Below are positions 25,471-34,047 of a DNA stretch of 64,000 nt, in pieces (the first letter of the stretch is position 1; each line of letters begins with the position of its first letter). The stretch comes from Microbacterium sp. 10M-3C3. GTDB taxonomy: Bacteria; Actinomycetota; Actinomycetes; Actinomycetales; Microbacteriaceae. A program made the position numbers and the translations under genes. Location: assembly GCF_003931875.1 (NCBI RefSeq), contig NZ_CP034245.1:496001-560000 (forward strand). Direction: 5' to 3'. The notes under the pieces were generated by a model. That model was not told the DNA's origin and made no database searches. It worked only from the letters and a program-made list of their open reading frames with translations.

Positions 25471-26016
25471 CTACGGCGCGGGCAGGGTGAACGTCACTCC
25501 GGCGCTGCTGCCCTCGGGGCCTTGGAACACGAGGGACGACGGCGGGCCCGCCGTCGAGGCGACGACCGCGCAGCCGCGCTGCTCGTATCCGAGTCCCGCC
25601 CCGTAGTCGTGAGCGGCGGGCGGATCGCACAGGGCGAGCTCCCGGGGCACCGATAGCGTCGTGGCGTCGGCAGGGGAGCCGGCGACCAGATCCTGCGCCG
25701 GGCTGAAGTCGGCGTCACCGCTGAGGGGGGCCCACACGTAGCTGACGTAGTAGGGCGTGGCCCTGTCGAGGTCGTGGACTCCGGGCGCCATGACATCGCC
25801 GAGCGCACCCGGCTCGCCCGCCGCGACCCCGGTCGGCTTCACGGCCACGATCGTGGCGTCGCCCTCGGTGGACGTGTAGCGCACGACTCCCCACTCGCCG
25901 GCGTCCACGACCGTCTCATCCGGCACCACGGCGTCGGCCGCCGGTGCGTCGGAGGCGCGAGGTGCGACTACGCGATCGACGTCACCGCTGTACTCCTCGA
26001 CCTCCCCGTCGGTCAA
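25471..26016 (-). CDS. Hypothetical protein, possibly a 5'-eroded remnant of an exported protein
   Basis: The frame is open from about 26250, but the first 78 codons overlap the divergent MFS gene and its leader. A TTG at 26016 gives 181 residues. The visible part (ECF-like secreted style: GEWGVVRYTSTEGDATIVAVKP, PYYVSYVWAPLSGDADFSPAQDL, two Cys in LALCDPP and RGCAVVA) resembles the mature part of an exported or lipoprotein-like actinobacterial protein. No signal peptide or lipobox can be found in frame. Either the N-terminus has been lost or it is a cytosolic protein of unknown function. Confidence 0.55.
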   Translation of the reverse strand: MTDGEVEEYSGDVDRVVAPRASDAPAADAVVPDETVVDAGEWGVVRYTSTEGDATIVAVKPTGVAAGEPGALGDVMAPGVHDLDRATPYYVSYVWAPLSGDADFSPAQDLVAGSPADATTLSVPRELALCDPPAAHDYGAGLGYEQRGCAVVASTAGPPSSLVFQGPEGSSAGVTFTLPAP

Positions 26017-26095
26017 GACGGCCCGTCCGGCGCTGTGCGAGGAGTAGAACGTTTCCCGGTGCGAGCGACGTATGCCCGCGCGGGAGGGAGCCTCG

Positions 26096-27562
26096 ATGTC
26101 GTCGTCCGGGTTGCAGGTGAAGGAAGTGCGCTCGCTGGTGCCGGCGCGGATGGATCGGCTGCCGTGGGCCCGGTTCCACTGGATGATCGTCGTGGGCCTC
26201 GGCTTCTCGTGGATCCTCGACGGGCTCGAGGTCCAGATCGTCGCGGCCAACGGCTACGCGAAGACCCTGGGCATGGGCTCGTTCGAGGTCGGCCTCGCCG
26301 GCACCGCGTACCTGCTGGGCCAAGTGTGCGGTGCGCTCGTGTTCGGGCGTCTCACCGATCGGCTCGGACGCAAGAAGCTCTTCATCATCTCCCTCGCGGT
26401 CTACCTCATCGGCAGCGCCGTGGCGGGTCTCGCGTTCGCGCCGTGGTTCTTCTACATCTTCCGCTTCATCGCCGGCGCCGGCATCGGCGGCGAGTACGCC
26501 GCGATCAACTCCGCGATCGACGAGATCATCCCCTCGAAATACCGCGGGCGCGTCGACATCGCGATCAACGGGACCTACTGGGGTGGCGCGGCGCTCGGCG
26601 CCGTCGCGAACGTGTTCTTCCTGAACACCGACATCCTCCCGCAGGACCTCGGCTGGCGCCTCAGCTTCTTCCTCGGCCCGATCCTGGGTCTGCTGATCAT
26701 CTGGCTGCGCCGGCACATCCCCGAGAGCCCGCGATGGCAGATGACCCACGGGCAGGAGGACGCCGCCGAGCGCAACGTCGACGAGATCGAGGAGCGGCTG
26801 CGGCGCGAGGGCAAGACGATCGAGCCCGTCGACGAGTCCAAGGCGATCACCGTGAAGGAGTACGGCCGGGTGCCGTTCCTCGTGATCGCGAAGGTGCTGT
26901 TCCAGAAGTACCCGCGGCGCACGCTCGTGGGCGTGACGATGATGGTGACGCAGTCGTTCCTGTACAACGCGATCTTCTTCACGTACGCACTCGTCCTGGA
27001 GAACTTCTACGACACCCCGCCGGCGTCGGCGTCGCAGTACTTCATCATCTTCGCGATCGGCAACCTCGCCGGGGCGCTCGTGCTCGGGCACTTCTTCGAC
27101 ACGTGGGGGCGCCGGCGGATGCTGTTCGGCACCTACGTGCTCGCGGGGCTCATCCTGCTCGTGAGCGCGTTCCTCTTCCAGGCGGGCGTGCTCAACGCGG
27201 CCACGCACACGGCCTTCTGGTGCGCGTCGTTCTTCTTCGCGTCGGCCGGCGCCTCGGCGGCGTACCTGACGGTGAGCGAGATCTTCCCGCTCGAGCTGCG
27301 CAGCCAGGTGATCTCGTACGTCTTCTCGATCGGTCAGCTCGTCGGCGCCGTCGCGCCGGCGCTGTACGGCGCCCTGATCGGCGACGGCACAGATCGCGAG
27401 CCGCTGTTCTGGGGGTACGTGCTCGGCTCGGTCGTCATGATCGTCGGCGGCGTGATCTCGGGCGTCTTCGGCGTGAGCGCCGCGGGCAAGTCGCTCGAGG
27501 ACATCGCCGATCCGCTGTCGCTCGTGGACGGCCCGAAGACCGCGGTCACCCCCGACCGCTGA
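26096..27562 (+). CDS. MFS transporter, metabolite:proton symporter/sugar porter type
   Basis: A 488-residue, 12-TM transporter from ATG 26096 with GGGAGGGAG just upstream. Motif A appears as FGRLTDRLGRKKLFI, the PESPRW sugar-porter signature follows TM6 (IPESPRWQM), and a large cytoplasmic loop is rich in charged residues. GHFFDTWGRRRML is the second motif A. The sequence is typical of sugar or organic-acid proton symporters. Two palindromic repeat elements lie directly after its stop. Substrate unknown. Confidence 0.92.
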   Translation: MSSSGLQVKEVRSLVPARMDRLPWARFHWMIVVGLGFSWILDGLEVQIVAANGYAKTLGMGSFEVGLAGTAYLLGQVCGALVFGRLTDRLGRKKLFIISLAVYLIGSAVAGLAFAPWFFYIFRFIAGAGIGGEYAAINSAIDEIIPSKYRGRVDIAINGTYWGGAALGAVANVFFLNTDILPQDLGWRLSFFLGPILGLLIIWLRRHIPESPRWQMTHGQEDAAERNVDEIEERLRREGKTIEPVDESKAITVKEYGRVPFLVIAKVLFQKYPRRTLVGVTMMVTQSFLYNAIFFTYALVLENFYDTPPASASQYFIIFAIGNLAGALVLGHFFDTWGRRRMLFGTYVLAGLILLVSAFLFQAGVLNAATHTAFWCASFFFASAGASAAYLTVSEIFPLELRSQVISYVFSIGQLVGAVAPALYGALIGDGTDREPLFWGYVLGSVVMIVGGVISGVFGVSAAGKSLEDIADPLSLVDGPKTAVTPDR

Positions 27563-27577
27563 GCCCCACCCCTCGCG

Positions 27578-27670
27578 CACGAATTCAGGCTGCGCGTCGC
27601 CGGTCGGCTTCGCCGGGCCGGAATTCCGCGCCCGGTCGGTTGCCGCGACCGTGGCCAGCCTGAATTCGTG
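27578..27670. repeat. Palindromic intergenic repeat, copy 1
   Basis: A 93-bp element bounded by perfect 15-bp inverted ends, CACGAATTCAGGCTG and its reverse complement, with a GGCCGGAATTCCGCGCCCGG-like central core. It lies in the gap after the MFS gene and could act as a terminator or a REP-like element. A spurious peptide (HEFRLATV...) is readable across it on the minus strand. Confidence 0.85.
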
Positions 27671-27742
27671 TTCGACCGGGGGAGTCGCCTCGGTCCGGAG
27701 CCACTTCTGGCCCGACGGCGGCCGCCGCCCGCCGCCCCTCCG

Positions 27743-27836
27743 CACGTATTCAGGCTGCGCCGTCGCCGGCGGGCTCGCCCGGGCCGGAATTCCGCGCCCG
27801 GTCAGTCGGTGCGACCGTGGCCAGCCTGAATTCGTG
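27743..27836. repeat. Palindromic intergenic repeat, copy 2
   Basis: A 94-bp second copy, 72 bases after the first and in the same orientation. The left end is CACGTATTCAGGCTG (one change) and the right end is identical to copy 1. The internal sequence is highly similar, with small substitutions. It ends 27 bases before the gluconokinase ATG. Confidence 0.85.
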
Positions 27837-27863
27837 TCGGGGTGGGGTGGCTAGGCTCGGAGG

Positions 27864-28379
27864 ATGCCCGCAGCGCTGCCGCCGATCGTCGTGATGGGGG
27901 TCTCGGCCGCCGGGAAGTCGAGCGTGTCGGCGGCGCTCGCGCTGCTGCTCGGGGTGCCGTGGCACGACGCCGACGACCTGCATCCGCCCGTCAACGTCGA
28001 GAAGATGGCGGCCGGCATCCCGCTCACCGACGACGACCGGTGGCCGTGGCTCGACGCGGTCGGCGCCGAGCTCGCCGCGGGGGAGGCGGACGGCGGCGTG
28101 ATCGTCGCGTGCTCGGCGCTGCGCCGGGCGTACCGCGACCGCCTCCGCGCGGCCGCGCCGGGCACTGTGTTCGTGCACCTGACCGGCGCCGACGCGCTGC
28201 TCACGCAGCGGGCGGCGGCGCGGGTCGGTCACTTCATGCCCGCGACGCTGCTCGCATCGCAGCTCGCGACCCTCGAGCCGCTGCAGCCCGATGAGGCGGG
28301 TGCCGCGCTCGACGTGATCGCGCCGGTCGCCGACCTCGCCGACGCGGCCGCGCGGTGGATACGGGGCCGCGCGGCATGA
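27864..28379 (+). CDS. gntK: Gluconokinase
   Basis: A 171-residue cytoplasmic kinase that phosphorylates gluconate to 6-phosphogluconate with ATP. The P-loop is VMGVSAAGKSSV (residues about 10-21). DADDLHP, NVEKMAAGIPLTDDDRWPWL, and VACSALRRAYRDRLR are the usual gluconokinase blocks, followed by FMPATLLASQLATLEPL. The length is as expected. ATGA overlap couples it to a phosphoesterase gene, an unusual partner. Confidence 0.95.
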   Translation: MPAALPPIVVMGVSAAGKSSVSAALALLLGVPWHDADDLHPPVNVEKMAAGIPLTDDDRWPWLDAVGAELAAGEADGGVIVACSALRRAYRDRLRAAAPGTVFVHLTGADALLTQRAAARVGHFMPATLLASQLATLEPLQPDEAGAALDVIAPVADLADAAARWIRGRAA

Positions 28380-28870
28380 CCACACGGCTGCTCGTCGTCG
28401 CCGACACGCACGTGCCGGTGCGGGCGAAGGCGCTCCCCGAGGCGGTGCTGCGGGCGGCGGATGCGGCGGATCTCATCGTGCACGCGGGCGACTGGGTCAC
28501 CGCGGCGGTCCTCGACGAGCTCGAGCGGCACGGCCAGGTGCTGGGGGTGTGGGGCAACAACGACGGCGCCGACCTGCACGCACGGCTGCCGGAGGTCGCC
28601 CGCCGCGACATCGAGGGCGTGCGGTTCGCGGTCGTGCACGAGACCGGAGCGGCCGCCGGGCGCGAGGCGCGCATGGATGCAGCGTTCCCCGACACGGATG
28701 TGCTCGTCTTCGGGCACAGCCACATCCCGTGGGACACCACGACCCCGCGGGGCCTCCGTCTCCTCAACCCCGGCTCGCCCACCGACCGCCGCCGCCAGCC
28801 GTACAAGACGTACCTGACCGCGACCGTCGAGGACGGCGCCCTCCGCGACGTCGACCTCGTGCGCCTCTGA
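28376..28870 (+). CDS. Metallophosphoesterase, YfcE/MJ0936 type
   Basis: A 164-residue calcineurin-like phosphoesterase. Metal motifs are LVVADTHVP (D-x-H), HAGDW (GD), VWGNNDG (GNxD), VVHETG and VFGHSHIPW (GHSH), followed by LNPGSPTDRR. This is the full YfcE-family set. It hydrolyses phosphodiesters in the cytoplasm; the natural substrate is unknown. It starts at ATG 28376 within the gluconokinase stop. Confidence 0.93.
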   Translation: MTTRLLVVADTHVPVRAKALPEAVLRAADAADLIVHAGDWVTAAVLDELERHGQVLGVWGNNDGADLHARLPEVARRDIEGVRFAVVHETGAAAGREARMDAAFPDTDVLVFGHSHIPWDTTTPRGLRLLNPGSPTDRRRQPYKTYLTATVEDGALRDVDLVRL

Positions 28871-28872
28871 GG

Positions 28873-30057
28873 TCAGCGGGTCAGGATGAGCGCGTCGCCC
28901 TGACCGCCGCCGCCGCACAGCGCCACCGCGGCCGTGCCCGAGCCGCGGCGCACGAGCTCGTGCACGGCGTGCACGACGAGCCGGTTGCCGGACGCGCCGA
29001 TCGGATGGCCGATCGCGATGCCGCCGCCGTGGATGTTCACGACGTCGTCCGACAGCCCGAGTTCGGCCTGCGACCGGGCGACGACGGCGCCGAACGCTTC
29101 GTTGATCTCCACGAGGTCGAGGTCGGCGGTGGCGATGCCCTGCCGCTCGACGGCCTGCGCGATCGCGCGCGCGGGCTGCTCGTGCAGCGAGTTGTCGGGG
29201 CCGGCGACCTGGCCGACGGCGCCAAGGGTCGCGAGCACGTCCCAGCCGCGCTCCTCGGCCACGGCGCGCGTGGTGAGCACGACCGCGGATGCGCCGTCGG
29301 AGATCTGCGACGAGTTGCCGGCCGTGATCGACCCGCCCTCGGCGAACGCCGGGCGCAGGCCCGCGAGGGTCTCGACGGTCGTGTCGGGACGGATGCCCTC
29401 GTCGGCGGTGACGACGATCGGCGCGCCCTTGCGCTGCGGGATCTCGACCGGCACGATCTCGGCGTCGAAGACGCCCGCCTGCTGCGCCGCGGCGGCGCGC
29501 TGGTGCGAGCGGGCCGCGACGGCGTCCTGCGCCTCGCGTGTCACCTCGAAGCGCGCGTTCGCGCGCTCGGTGGATGCGCCCATGCTCTCGCGGTCGAACG
29601 CGTCGGTGAGGCCGTCGTACGCCATGTGGTCGAGCGCCTCGATCGAGCCGTAGTTCCAGCCGGTGCGCGAGTTCATGAGCAGGTGCGGGGCGCGGGTCAT
29701 CGACTCCATGCCGGCCGCGACGACGACCGTCGCATCGCCGGAGCGCAGCATCCGGGCGCCGTCGATGACGGCCGTGAGGCCCGACAGGCACACCTTGTTG
29801 ACCGCCGAGGCGTGCACGTTCCAGCCGAGTCCGCCCGCGATCGCGGCCTGGCGCGCGGGGTTCTGGCCGGCGCCGGCCTGCAGCACCTGGCCGACGAGCA
29901 CGGCGTCGATCGCGTCGGCAGGGATACCGCCGCGCTCGAGCGCGCCGCGGATCGCGATGCCGCCGAGCTCGGTGGCGGTGAGGGCGGCCAGCTGCCCCTT
30001 CAGCCGGCCCTGCGGCGTGCGGGCGGCGGCCACGATGACGACGTCGTCGGTGCTCAT
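28873..30057 (-). CDS. Acetyl-CoA C-acyltransferase (thiolase)
   Basis: A 394-residue thiolase. The acyl-enzyme Cys lies in NKVCLSGL (near residue 88), the His in [21 protein letters not shown], and the second Cys in [11 protein letters not shown]. All three catalytic blocks are present. It is the last gene of an operon with both subunits of 3-oxoacid CoA-transferase and overlaps the upstream stop by ATGA. In that setting it would thiolyse acetoacetyl-CoA or beta-ketoadipyl-CoA to acetyl-CoA (and succinyl-CoA); the sequence does not decide which. It could take acetoacetate from the fumarylacetoacetase-type reactions in region 1. Confidence 0.93.
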   Translation of the reverse strand: MSTDDVVIVAAARTPQGRLKGQLAALTATELGGIAIRGALERGGIPADAIDAVLVGQVLQAGAGQNPARQAAIAGGLGWNVHASAVNKVCLSGLTAVIDGARMLRSGDATVVVAAGMESMTRAPHLLMNSRTGWNYGSIEALDHMAYDGLTDAFDRESMGASTERANARFEVTREAQDAVAARSHQRAAAAQQAGVFDAEIVPVEIPQRKGAPIVVTADEGIRPDTTVETLAGLRPAFAEGGSITAGNSSQISDGASAVVLTTRAVAEERGWDVLATLGAVGQVAGPDNSLHEQPARAIAQAVERQGIATADLDLVEINEAFGAVVARSQAELGLSDDVVNIHGGGIAIGHPIGASGNRLVVHAVHELVRRGSGTAAVALCGGGGQGDALILTR

Positions 30058-30707
30058 GCGTTCTGCTCCTCGGGGATGCGGACGGTCAGGGACGGCTCGG
30101 TGGCCGCCATGACATCCTCCACCGACACGCCGGGGGCGGTCTCGACGAGGACGAGTCCGTCGGGGGTGACGTCGATGACGGCGAGGTCGGTGATGATGCG
30201 GTCGACGACGCCCTTGCCGGTCAGCGGCAGCGAGCAGGCGTGCACGATCTTGGGGGAGCCGTCCTTCGCGACGTGCTCCATGAGCACGATGACGCGAGCG
30301 GCGCCGTGGACGAGGTCCATCGCGCCGCCCGGGCCCTTCACCATCTTCCCCGGGATCATCCAGTTCGCGAGATCGCCGGATGCGGAGACCTGCATCGCGC
30401 CCAGGATCGCGGCGTCGATCTTGCCGCCGCGGATCATGCCGAAGCTCAGCGCCGAGTCGAAGAACGCCGCGCCGGGAAGGGTCGTGACGGTCTCCTTGCC
30501 GGCGTTGATGAGGTCGGGGTCGACGGCGTCCTCGGTCGGGTACGGACCGACGCCGAGGATGCCGTTCTCCGACTGCAGCACGACCGTCACGTCGTCGGGG
30601 ACGTAGTTCGGGACGAGGGTCGGCAGGCCGATCCCCAGGTTCACGTACGCGCCGTCGGCGAGCTCGCGGGCCGCGCGCGCGGCCATCTCCTGTCGGGTGA
30701 GCGCCAT
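30054..30707 (-). CDS. 3-oxoacid CoA-transferase subunit B
   Basis: A 217-residue CoA-transferase beta subunit from ATG 30707. It has [16 protein letters not shown], the catalytic Glu block [12 protein letters not shown] (SENG signature) and [40 protein letters not shown]. Together with subunit A it transfers CoA from succinyl-CoA to a 3-oxoacid, either acetoacetate or 3-oxoadipate. It ends in an ATGA overlap with the thiolase and starts one base after the subunit A stop. Confidence 0.95.
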   Translation of the reverse strand: MALTRQEMAARAARELADGAYVNLGIGLPTLVPNYVPDDVTVVLQSENGILGVGPYPTEDAVDPDLINAGKETVTTLPGAAFFDSALSFGMIRGGKIDAAILGAMQVSASGDLANWMIPGKMVKGPGGAMDLVHGAARVIVLMEHVAKDGSPKIVHACSLPLTGKGVVDRIITDLAVIDVTPDGLVLVETAPGVSVEDVMAATEPSLTVRIPEEQNA

Positions 30708-30708
30708 G

Positions 30709-31491
30709 TCAGTTCCCCTCTGCGGCGGCGGCGCGCACGGTGCGTCGCTCGATGCGCTTCTCGATGCCGGTGCCCACCTCGACGATGCGGTGCACGTAGA
30801 CGCCGGGGAGGTGGACCGTGTCGGGGTCGAGGTCGCCGGGCTCGACCAGCTCCTCCACCTCGGCGATGCACACACGCCCGGCCATCGCGGCGAGCGGGTT
30901 GAAGTTGCGGGCCGCCTTGTTGAAGACGAGGTTGCCGTGGCGGTCGCCGCGCAGGGCGTGGACGAGCGCGAAGTCGGTGACGATCGCCTCCTCGAGCACG
31001 TAGTCGCGCTCGCCCGCACCGAGGTCGAACGTGCGCACGTCCTTCTTCGGCGAGGCGACGGCGACGCCGCCCGAACCGTCGTAACGGCGAGGGAGACCGC
31101 CCTCGGCGACCTGCGTGCCGACGCCGGTCTGCGTGAAGAACGCGGCGATGCCGGCGCCCCCGGCGCGCAGCTTCTCGGCGAGCGTGCCCTGCGGCGTGAG
31201 CTCGAGCTCGAGCTCGCCGGAGAGGAACTGCCGCTCGAACTCCTTGTTCTCGCCGACGTACGACGATGTCATCTTGCGGATGCGGTGGGCGTTCAGCAGC
31301 ACGCCGAGCCCCCAGTCGTCGACGCCGCAGTTGTTGGACACGGCCGACAGATCGGTCGTGCCCTGCGCGAGGAGCGCGTCGATGAGGGCGATGGGGTTGC
31401 CGGAGAGGCCGAAGCCGCCGACGGCGAGCGAGGCGCCGTCCGGGATGTCGGCGACGGCCTCGGCCGCCGAGGGCCAGGTCTTGTCGATCAC
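30709..31491 (-). CDS. 3-oxoacid CoA-transferase subunit A
   Basis: A 260-residue alpha subunit. GTG 31491 was chosen because AAGGAG sits five bases upstream; the open frame further upstream overlaps the divergent regulator. Signature regions are [20 protein letters not shown] (the G-G-F-G-L-x-G CoA loop), [11 protein letters not shown] and [12 protein letters not shown]. It heads the operon for CoA transfer and thiolysis. A divergent IclR-type regulator lies 126 bases away and probably controls it. Confidence 0.95.
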   Translation of the reverse strand: MIDKTWPSAAEAVADIPDGASLAVGGFGLSGNPIALIDALLAQGTTDLSAVSNNCGVDDWGLGVLLNAHRIRKMTSSYVGENKEFERQFLSGELELELTPQGTLAEKLRAGGAGIAAFFTQTGVGTQVAEGGLPRRYDGSGGVAVASPKKDVRTFDLGAGERDYVLEEAIVTDFALVHALRGDRHGNLVFNKAARNFNPLAAMAGRVCIAEVEELVEPGDLDPDTVHLPGVYVHRIVEVGTGIEKRIERRTVRAAAAEGN

Positions 31492-31585
31492 GCGTACTCC
31501 TTCGTCGTGAGAGGCCGCGTCGGTGCGGCGGGCGCTCTCCCCATCGTGCGCGCGTGGCGGGCGCGTCGCCGCATCCGCGCTTGCC

Positions 31586-31616
31586 ATATGGATACCCGCC
31601 GACGTAGCGTCCATAT
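31586..31616. promoter_or_regulatory. Inverted repeat, candidate IclR operator
   Basis: ATATGGA (31586-31592) and TCCATAT (31610-31616) form a perfect 7-bp inverted repeat with a 17-base spacer. It lies in the gap between the CoA-transferase operon and the IclR gene, directly before GTG 31618. Its location argues that the ATG at 31588 is not the true start of the regulator. Confidence 0.6.
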
Positions 31617-31617
31617 C

Positions 31618-32406
31618 GTGGACACGGATGCAGCGACGCGTACGGTGCCCGGCGCGCAGGCGATCGCGCGGGCAGCGCGGCTGCTGCGCCTCGTGACCGC
31701 CGCGGGAGCGGAGGGTGCCGCGGTGTCGGCGCTCGCCGAGCGCGCCGACCTCACGCGGCCGACCGCACACCGGCTGCTCGCCGCGCTCCAGCGCGAGGGC
31801 CTCGTCGACCGCGATGACGCCACCGGCCGCTGGGCGCCGGGACCCGAGCTGTACCTCATGGGCACCGTGGCCGCGGCGCGCTACGACATCACCGCGATCG
31901 CGCGCGACATCGTGCGCTCGCTCGCGGTGCGCACCGAGGAGAGCGCGTTCCTCTCCGTGCGACGGGGAGATGAGACCGTCTGCCTCGTGCGCGAGGAGGG
32001 GAGCTTCCCGATCCGTTCGTTCGTGCTCGCCGAAGGCGTGCGGTTCCCGCTCGGCGTCGCGTCCGCGGGGCTTGCGATCCTCGCGTTCCTCCCGTCCCAC
32101 GATGTGGACGCGTACTTCGAGCGGCACCCCGACCTCGCGCGGCGGTGGGGCGCCGCCCACGGCGAGAAGCGACTGCGCGCGCGCCTGCGCGAGACGCACG
32201 AGCGCGGCTACGCGGTGAACCCCGGGCTGATCGTCGAGGGCAGCTGGGGGATGGGAGCCGCGGTGTTCACGCGCGAGGGGCATCCGCAGTGGGCGCTGAG
32301 CCTCACGGGCGTGGAGTTCCGCTTCGGCCCCGAGCGCATCGCCGAGCTCGGACGGGTGCTGCTCTCGCACGCGCACCAGCTGACGACCCGCATCGCCGCG
32401 CGCTGA
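31618..32406 (+). CDS. IclR family transcriptional regulator
   Basis: 262 residues from GTG 31618 (an upstream ATG at 31588 would overlap the likely operator). The N-terminal winged helix is AIARAARLLRLVTAAGAEGAAVSALAERADLTRPTAHRLLAALQREGLV. The C-terminal IclR effector domain contains RTEESAFLSVRRGDETVCLVREEG and FPLGVASAGLAILAFLP. Regulators of this family control beta-ketoadipate, acetate and aromatic pathways. Its divergent orientation to the CoA-transferase/thiolase operon suggests it is the local regulator, sensing a 3-oxoacid or an aromatic acid. Confidence 0.92.
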   Translation: MDTDAATRTVPGAQAIARAARLLRLVTAAGAEGAAVSALAERADLTRPTAHRLLAALQREGLVDRDDATGRWAPGPELYLMGTVAAARYDITAIARDIVRSLAVRTEESAFLSVRRGDETVCLVREEGSFPIRSFVLAEGVRFPLGVASAGLAILAFLPSHDVDAYFERHPDLARRWGAAHGEKRLRARLRETHERGYAVNPGLIVEGSWGMGAAVFTREGHPQWALSLTGVEFRFGPERIAELGRVLLSHAHQLTTRIAAR

Positions 32407-32417
32407 CCCCGCGCGGC

Positions 32418-32789
32418 TCAGTCGCCGGGAGCGGTGAGCACGAGCCGGCTGACGCGCACGCGCACGACCGGTGCGGCCGAGGTGTGCGCGGCGAGCACCG
32501 TCCGCACGCGCGCGGCGACCGCCTCGGCGACGCGGGCCGAGTCGCGGCCGAGCTCGACGCCGATGCTCACGGTCGCCTCGGCGGACGACGGCGACACCTG
32601 CACCGACGACAGGGCCGCCGTGCCGCGTGCGAGATGGTCTACCGCGCGGGCGACGATCGGGCGCGCGGCGTACACGGCGGCCACGCCGGGCACCGCTCGT
32701 GCCGCGGTGTCGACGTCGACCCCGATGCTGTCGGTCGTCGGTGCGGCGGCGGTCCCTCCGCCGGCCGCGGGCACGGTCTGCTCGCTCAT
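32418..32789 (-). CDS. Asp23/Gls24-type envelope stress protein
   Basis: A 123-residue protein with the Asp23 pattern: VDTAARAVPGVAAVYAARP, then strands SVQVSPSSAEATVSIGVELGRDSARVAEAVAARVRTVL and VVRVRVSRLVL. No signal or membrane segment, so it is probably recruited to the membrane by the AmaP-like neighbours. It is the last gene of the minus-strand operon led by the sigma factor and overlaps the previous gene (ATGA). Confidence 0.8.
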   Translation of the reverse strand: MSEQTVPAAGGGTAAAPTTDSIGVDVDTAARAVPGVAAVYAARPIVARAVDHLARGTAALSSVQVSPSSAEATVSIGVELGRDSARVAEAVAARVRTVLAAHTSAAPVVRVRVSRLVLTAPGD

Positions 32790-33376
32790 CGCTCCCCCTC
32801 GTCCTCGTCCATGTGCACGTTGTCGACCGTCACGTCGACGCGCCCCACACGCAGCTCCCCCTGGCTCTGGATGGCCGCGGCCACCGCCGCGCGCGCGGCG
32901 GTGGCCACCTCTTCCACGCGCTCGCCGAAGCGCACGCTCACGGTGATCGTCACGTCGAACGCGCCCGTCTCGTCGTCACGGCGCAGCTTCGTGCGGCCGA
33001 CGAGGATGCCGGGCACCTCGTCGCCTGCCGCGCGGACGAGCTCGTACAGCGCGCCCTCCGTGACGAACAGGCCCGCATCAGGGTCGTGCGGCAGGAGCGG
33101 GATGTCCGACCCCGCCCGGAACTCCCGCATCACCTCCTGCATGATGCCGTCGTACCACTTCTCGTCGAGCGGGCGCGTGCTCTCGTGCGCGACGAGGGCG
33201 CGCGAGAGCGCCCCCATCCGCTCCATCGAGGCGAGCACCGACTGGCACTCCGCATTCGTGTCGATCGCCGCGATGGCCGGGCGCCGACCGCGGTCGAGAT
33301 AGGCCGACAGGTCTTCGAGCGTGTAGCCCGACCCGCCCACGCCGCGCGCGTCGGCGTCGTCCACGTCGTCCGTCAT
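32786..33376 (-). CDS. Asp23/Gls24-domain protein with N-terminal extension
   Basis: 196 residues from ATG 33376, with GGAGGTGA close upstream. The first 100 residues are a helical, acidic domain (YTLEDLSAYLDRGRRPAIAAIDTNAECQSVLASMERMG) that may bind the sigma factor or other regulators. The C-terminal half is Asp23-like (GILVGRTKLRRDDETGAFDVTITVSVRFGERVEEVATAAR...VDVTVDNVHMDED). Position immediately after an ECF-type sigma gene raises the possibility that it modulates that sigma factor; this is inference. Confidence 0.8.
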   Translation of the reverse strand: MTDDVDDADARGVGGSGYTLEDLSAYLDRGRRPAIAAIDTNAECQSVLASMERMGALSRALVAHESTRPLDEKWYDGIMQEVMREFRAGSDIPLLPHDPDAGLFVTEGALYELVRAAGDEVPGILVGRTKLRRDDETGAFDVTITVSVRFGERVEEVATAARAAVAAAIQSQGELRVGRVDVTVDNVHMDEDEGER

Positions 33377-33381
33377 CCCCG

Positions 33382-33924
33382 TCACCTCCATTCCTGCATC
33401 CGCTCGATCACGGTCTTGCGGGCCCGCGCGAGGCGCCCCCGCACGGTGGCGGCGGAGACGCCCACCTGCTCCGCGATCTCGTCATAGCTGTATCCGCTCA
33501 CTTCCTTGAGCACCCACACCACCCGCTGGTCTTCCGGCAGCTCGCCGAGCACGCGCGAGAGCGCCTCCATCTGCGAGGATCGCACGGCGCTGCGCTCGGG
33601 GTCGTCGAGCGCGATCACGGCGTCGTCCACGATCTGCTCCGTGGGCTTGCGGCGGCGCAGCCGGTCGGTCGCCTTCCGCGACACGATCGTCGTGAGCCAG
33701 CTGCGCACCTTGTCGGGCTCGGCGAGCTCGGGCAGGCGCTGCCACGCCGTGATCAGCGCCTCCTGCACGCAGTCGTCGGCGTCGGCGCGCGAGCCGGTGA
33801 GCCGCGTCGCGAACGCCACGAGGAACGGCGCGTGCCGGCGCACCAGCACGCCGAAGGCGAGCTGATCGCCGTCGGCGGCACGGGCGGCCAGGAGGCCGTC
33901 GGGTGCGGCCGTCAGAGCGGTCAT
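33382..33924 (-). CDS. RNA polymerase sigma-70 family factor (ECF type)
   Basis: 180 residues. Region 2 reads FGVLVRRHAPFLVAFATRLTGSRADADDCVQEALITAWQRLPEL (with the D-C-V-Q-E-A core). Region 4 reads LGELPEDQRVVWVLKEVSGYSYDEIAEQVGVSAATVRGRLARARKTV. Between them lies a typical ECF linker. No zinc-anti-sigma gene follows; instead, two Asp23-type genes do. It diverges from a second Asp23 operon on the plus strand, and the 123-base gap probably carries the sigma-dependent promoters. A role in envelope stress is inferred from context. Confidence 0.93.
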   Translation of the reverse strand: MTALTAAPDGLLAARAADGDQLAFGVLVRRHAPFLVAFATRLTGSRADADDCVQEALITAWQRLPELAEPDKVRSWLTTIVSRKATDRLRRRKPTEQIVDDAVIALDDPERSAVRSSQMEALSRVLGELPEDQRVVWVLKEVSGYSYDEIAEQVGVSAATVRGRLARARKTVIERMQEWR

Positions 33925-34047
33925 GCGGGTGGCTCTCTGTCAGGTGACTCTCAGCATCCGCATCGTGACGATTCCCGATCCGGCGGCGTCTACGTAGCGA
34001 AACACTCACAGCGGTCCGAAGGCACCGCTTGACGAAAGGACGCAGAC

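Noticed and set aside
25774..27663. 629-codon plus-strand frame over the MFS gene
   Set aside because: Shadow of the 12-TM transporter in another frame; no hydrophobic segments or motifs.
27651..27854. Small ORFs across the repeat region (including the HEFRLATV peptides)
   Set aside because: They arise from the palindromic intergenic repeats; both copies encode the same peptide only because the DNA is repeated.
31588..31617. ATG 31588 as start of the IclR gene
   Set aside because: It lies inside a perfect inverted repeat that is better explained as the operator; GTG 31618 gives a normal IclR length.
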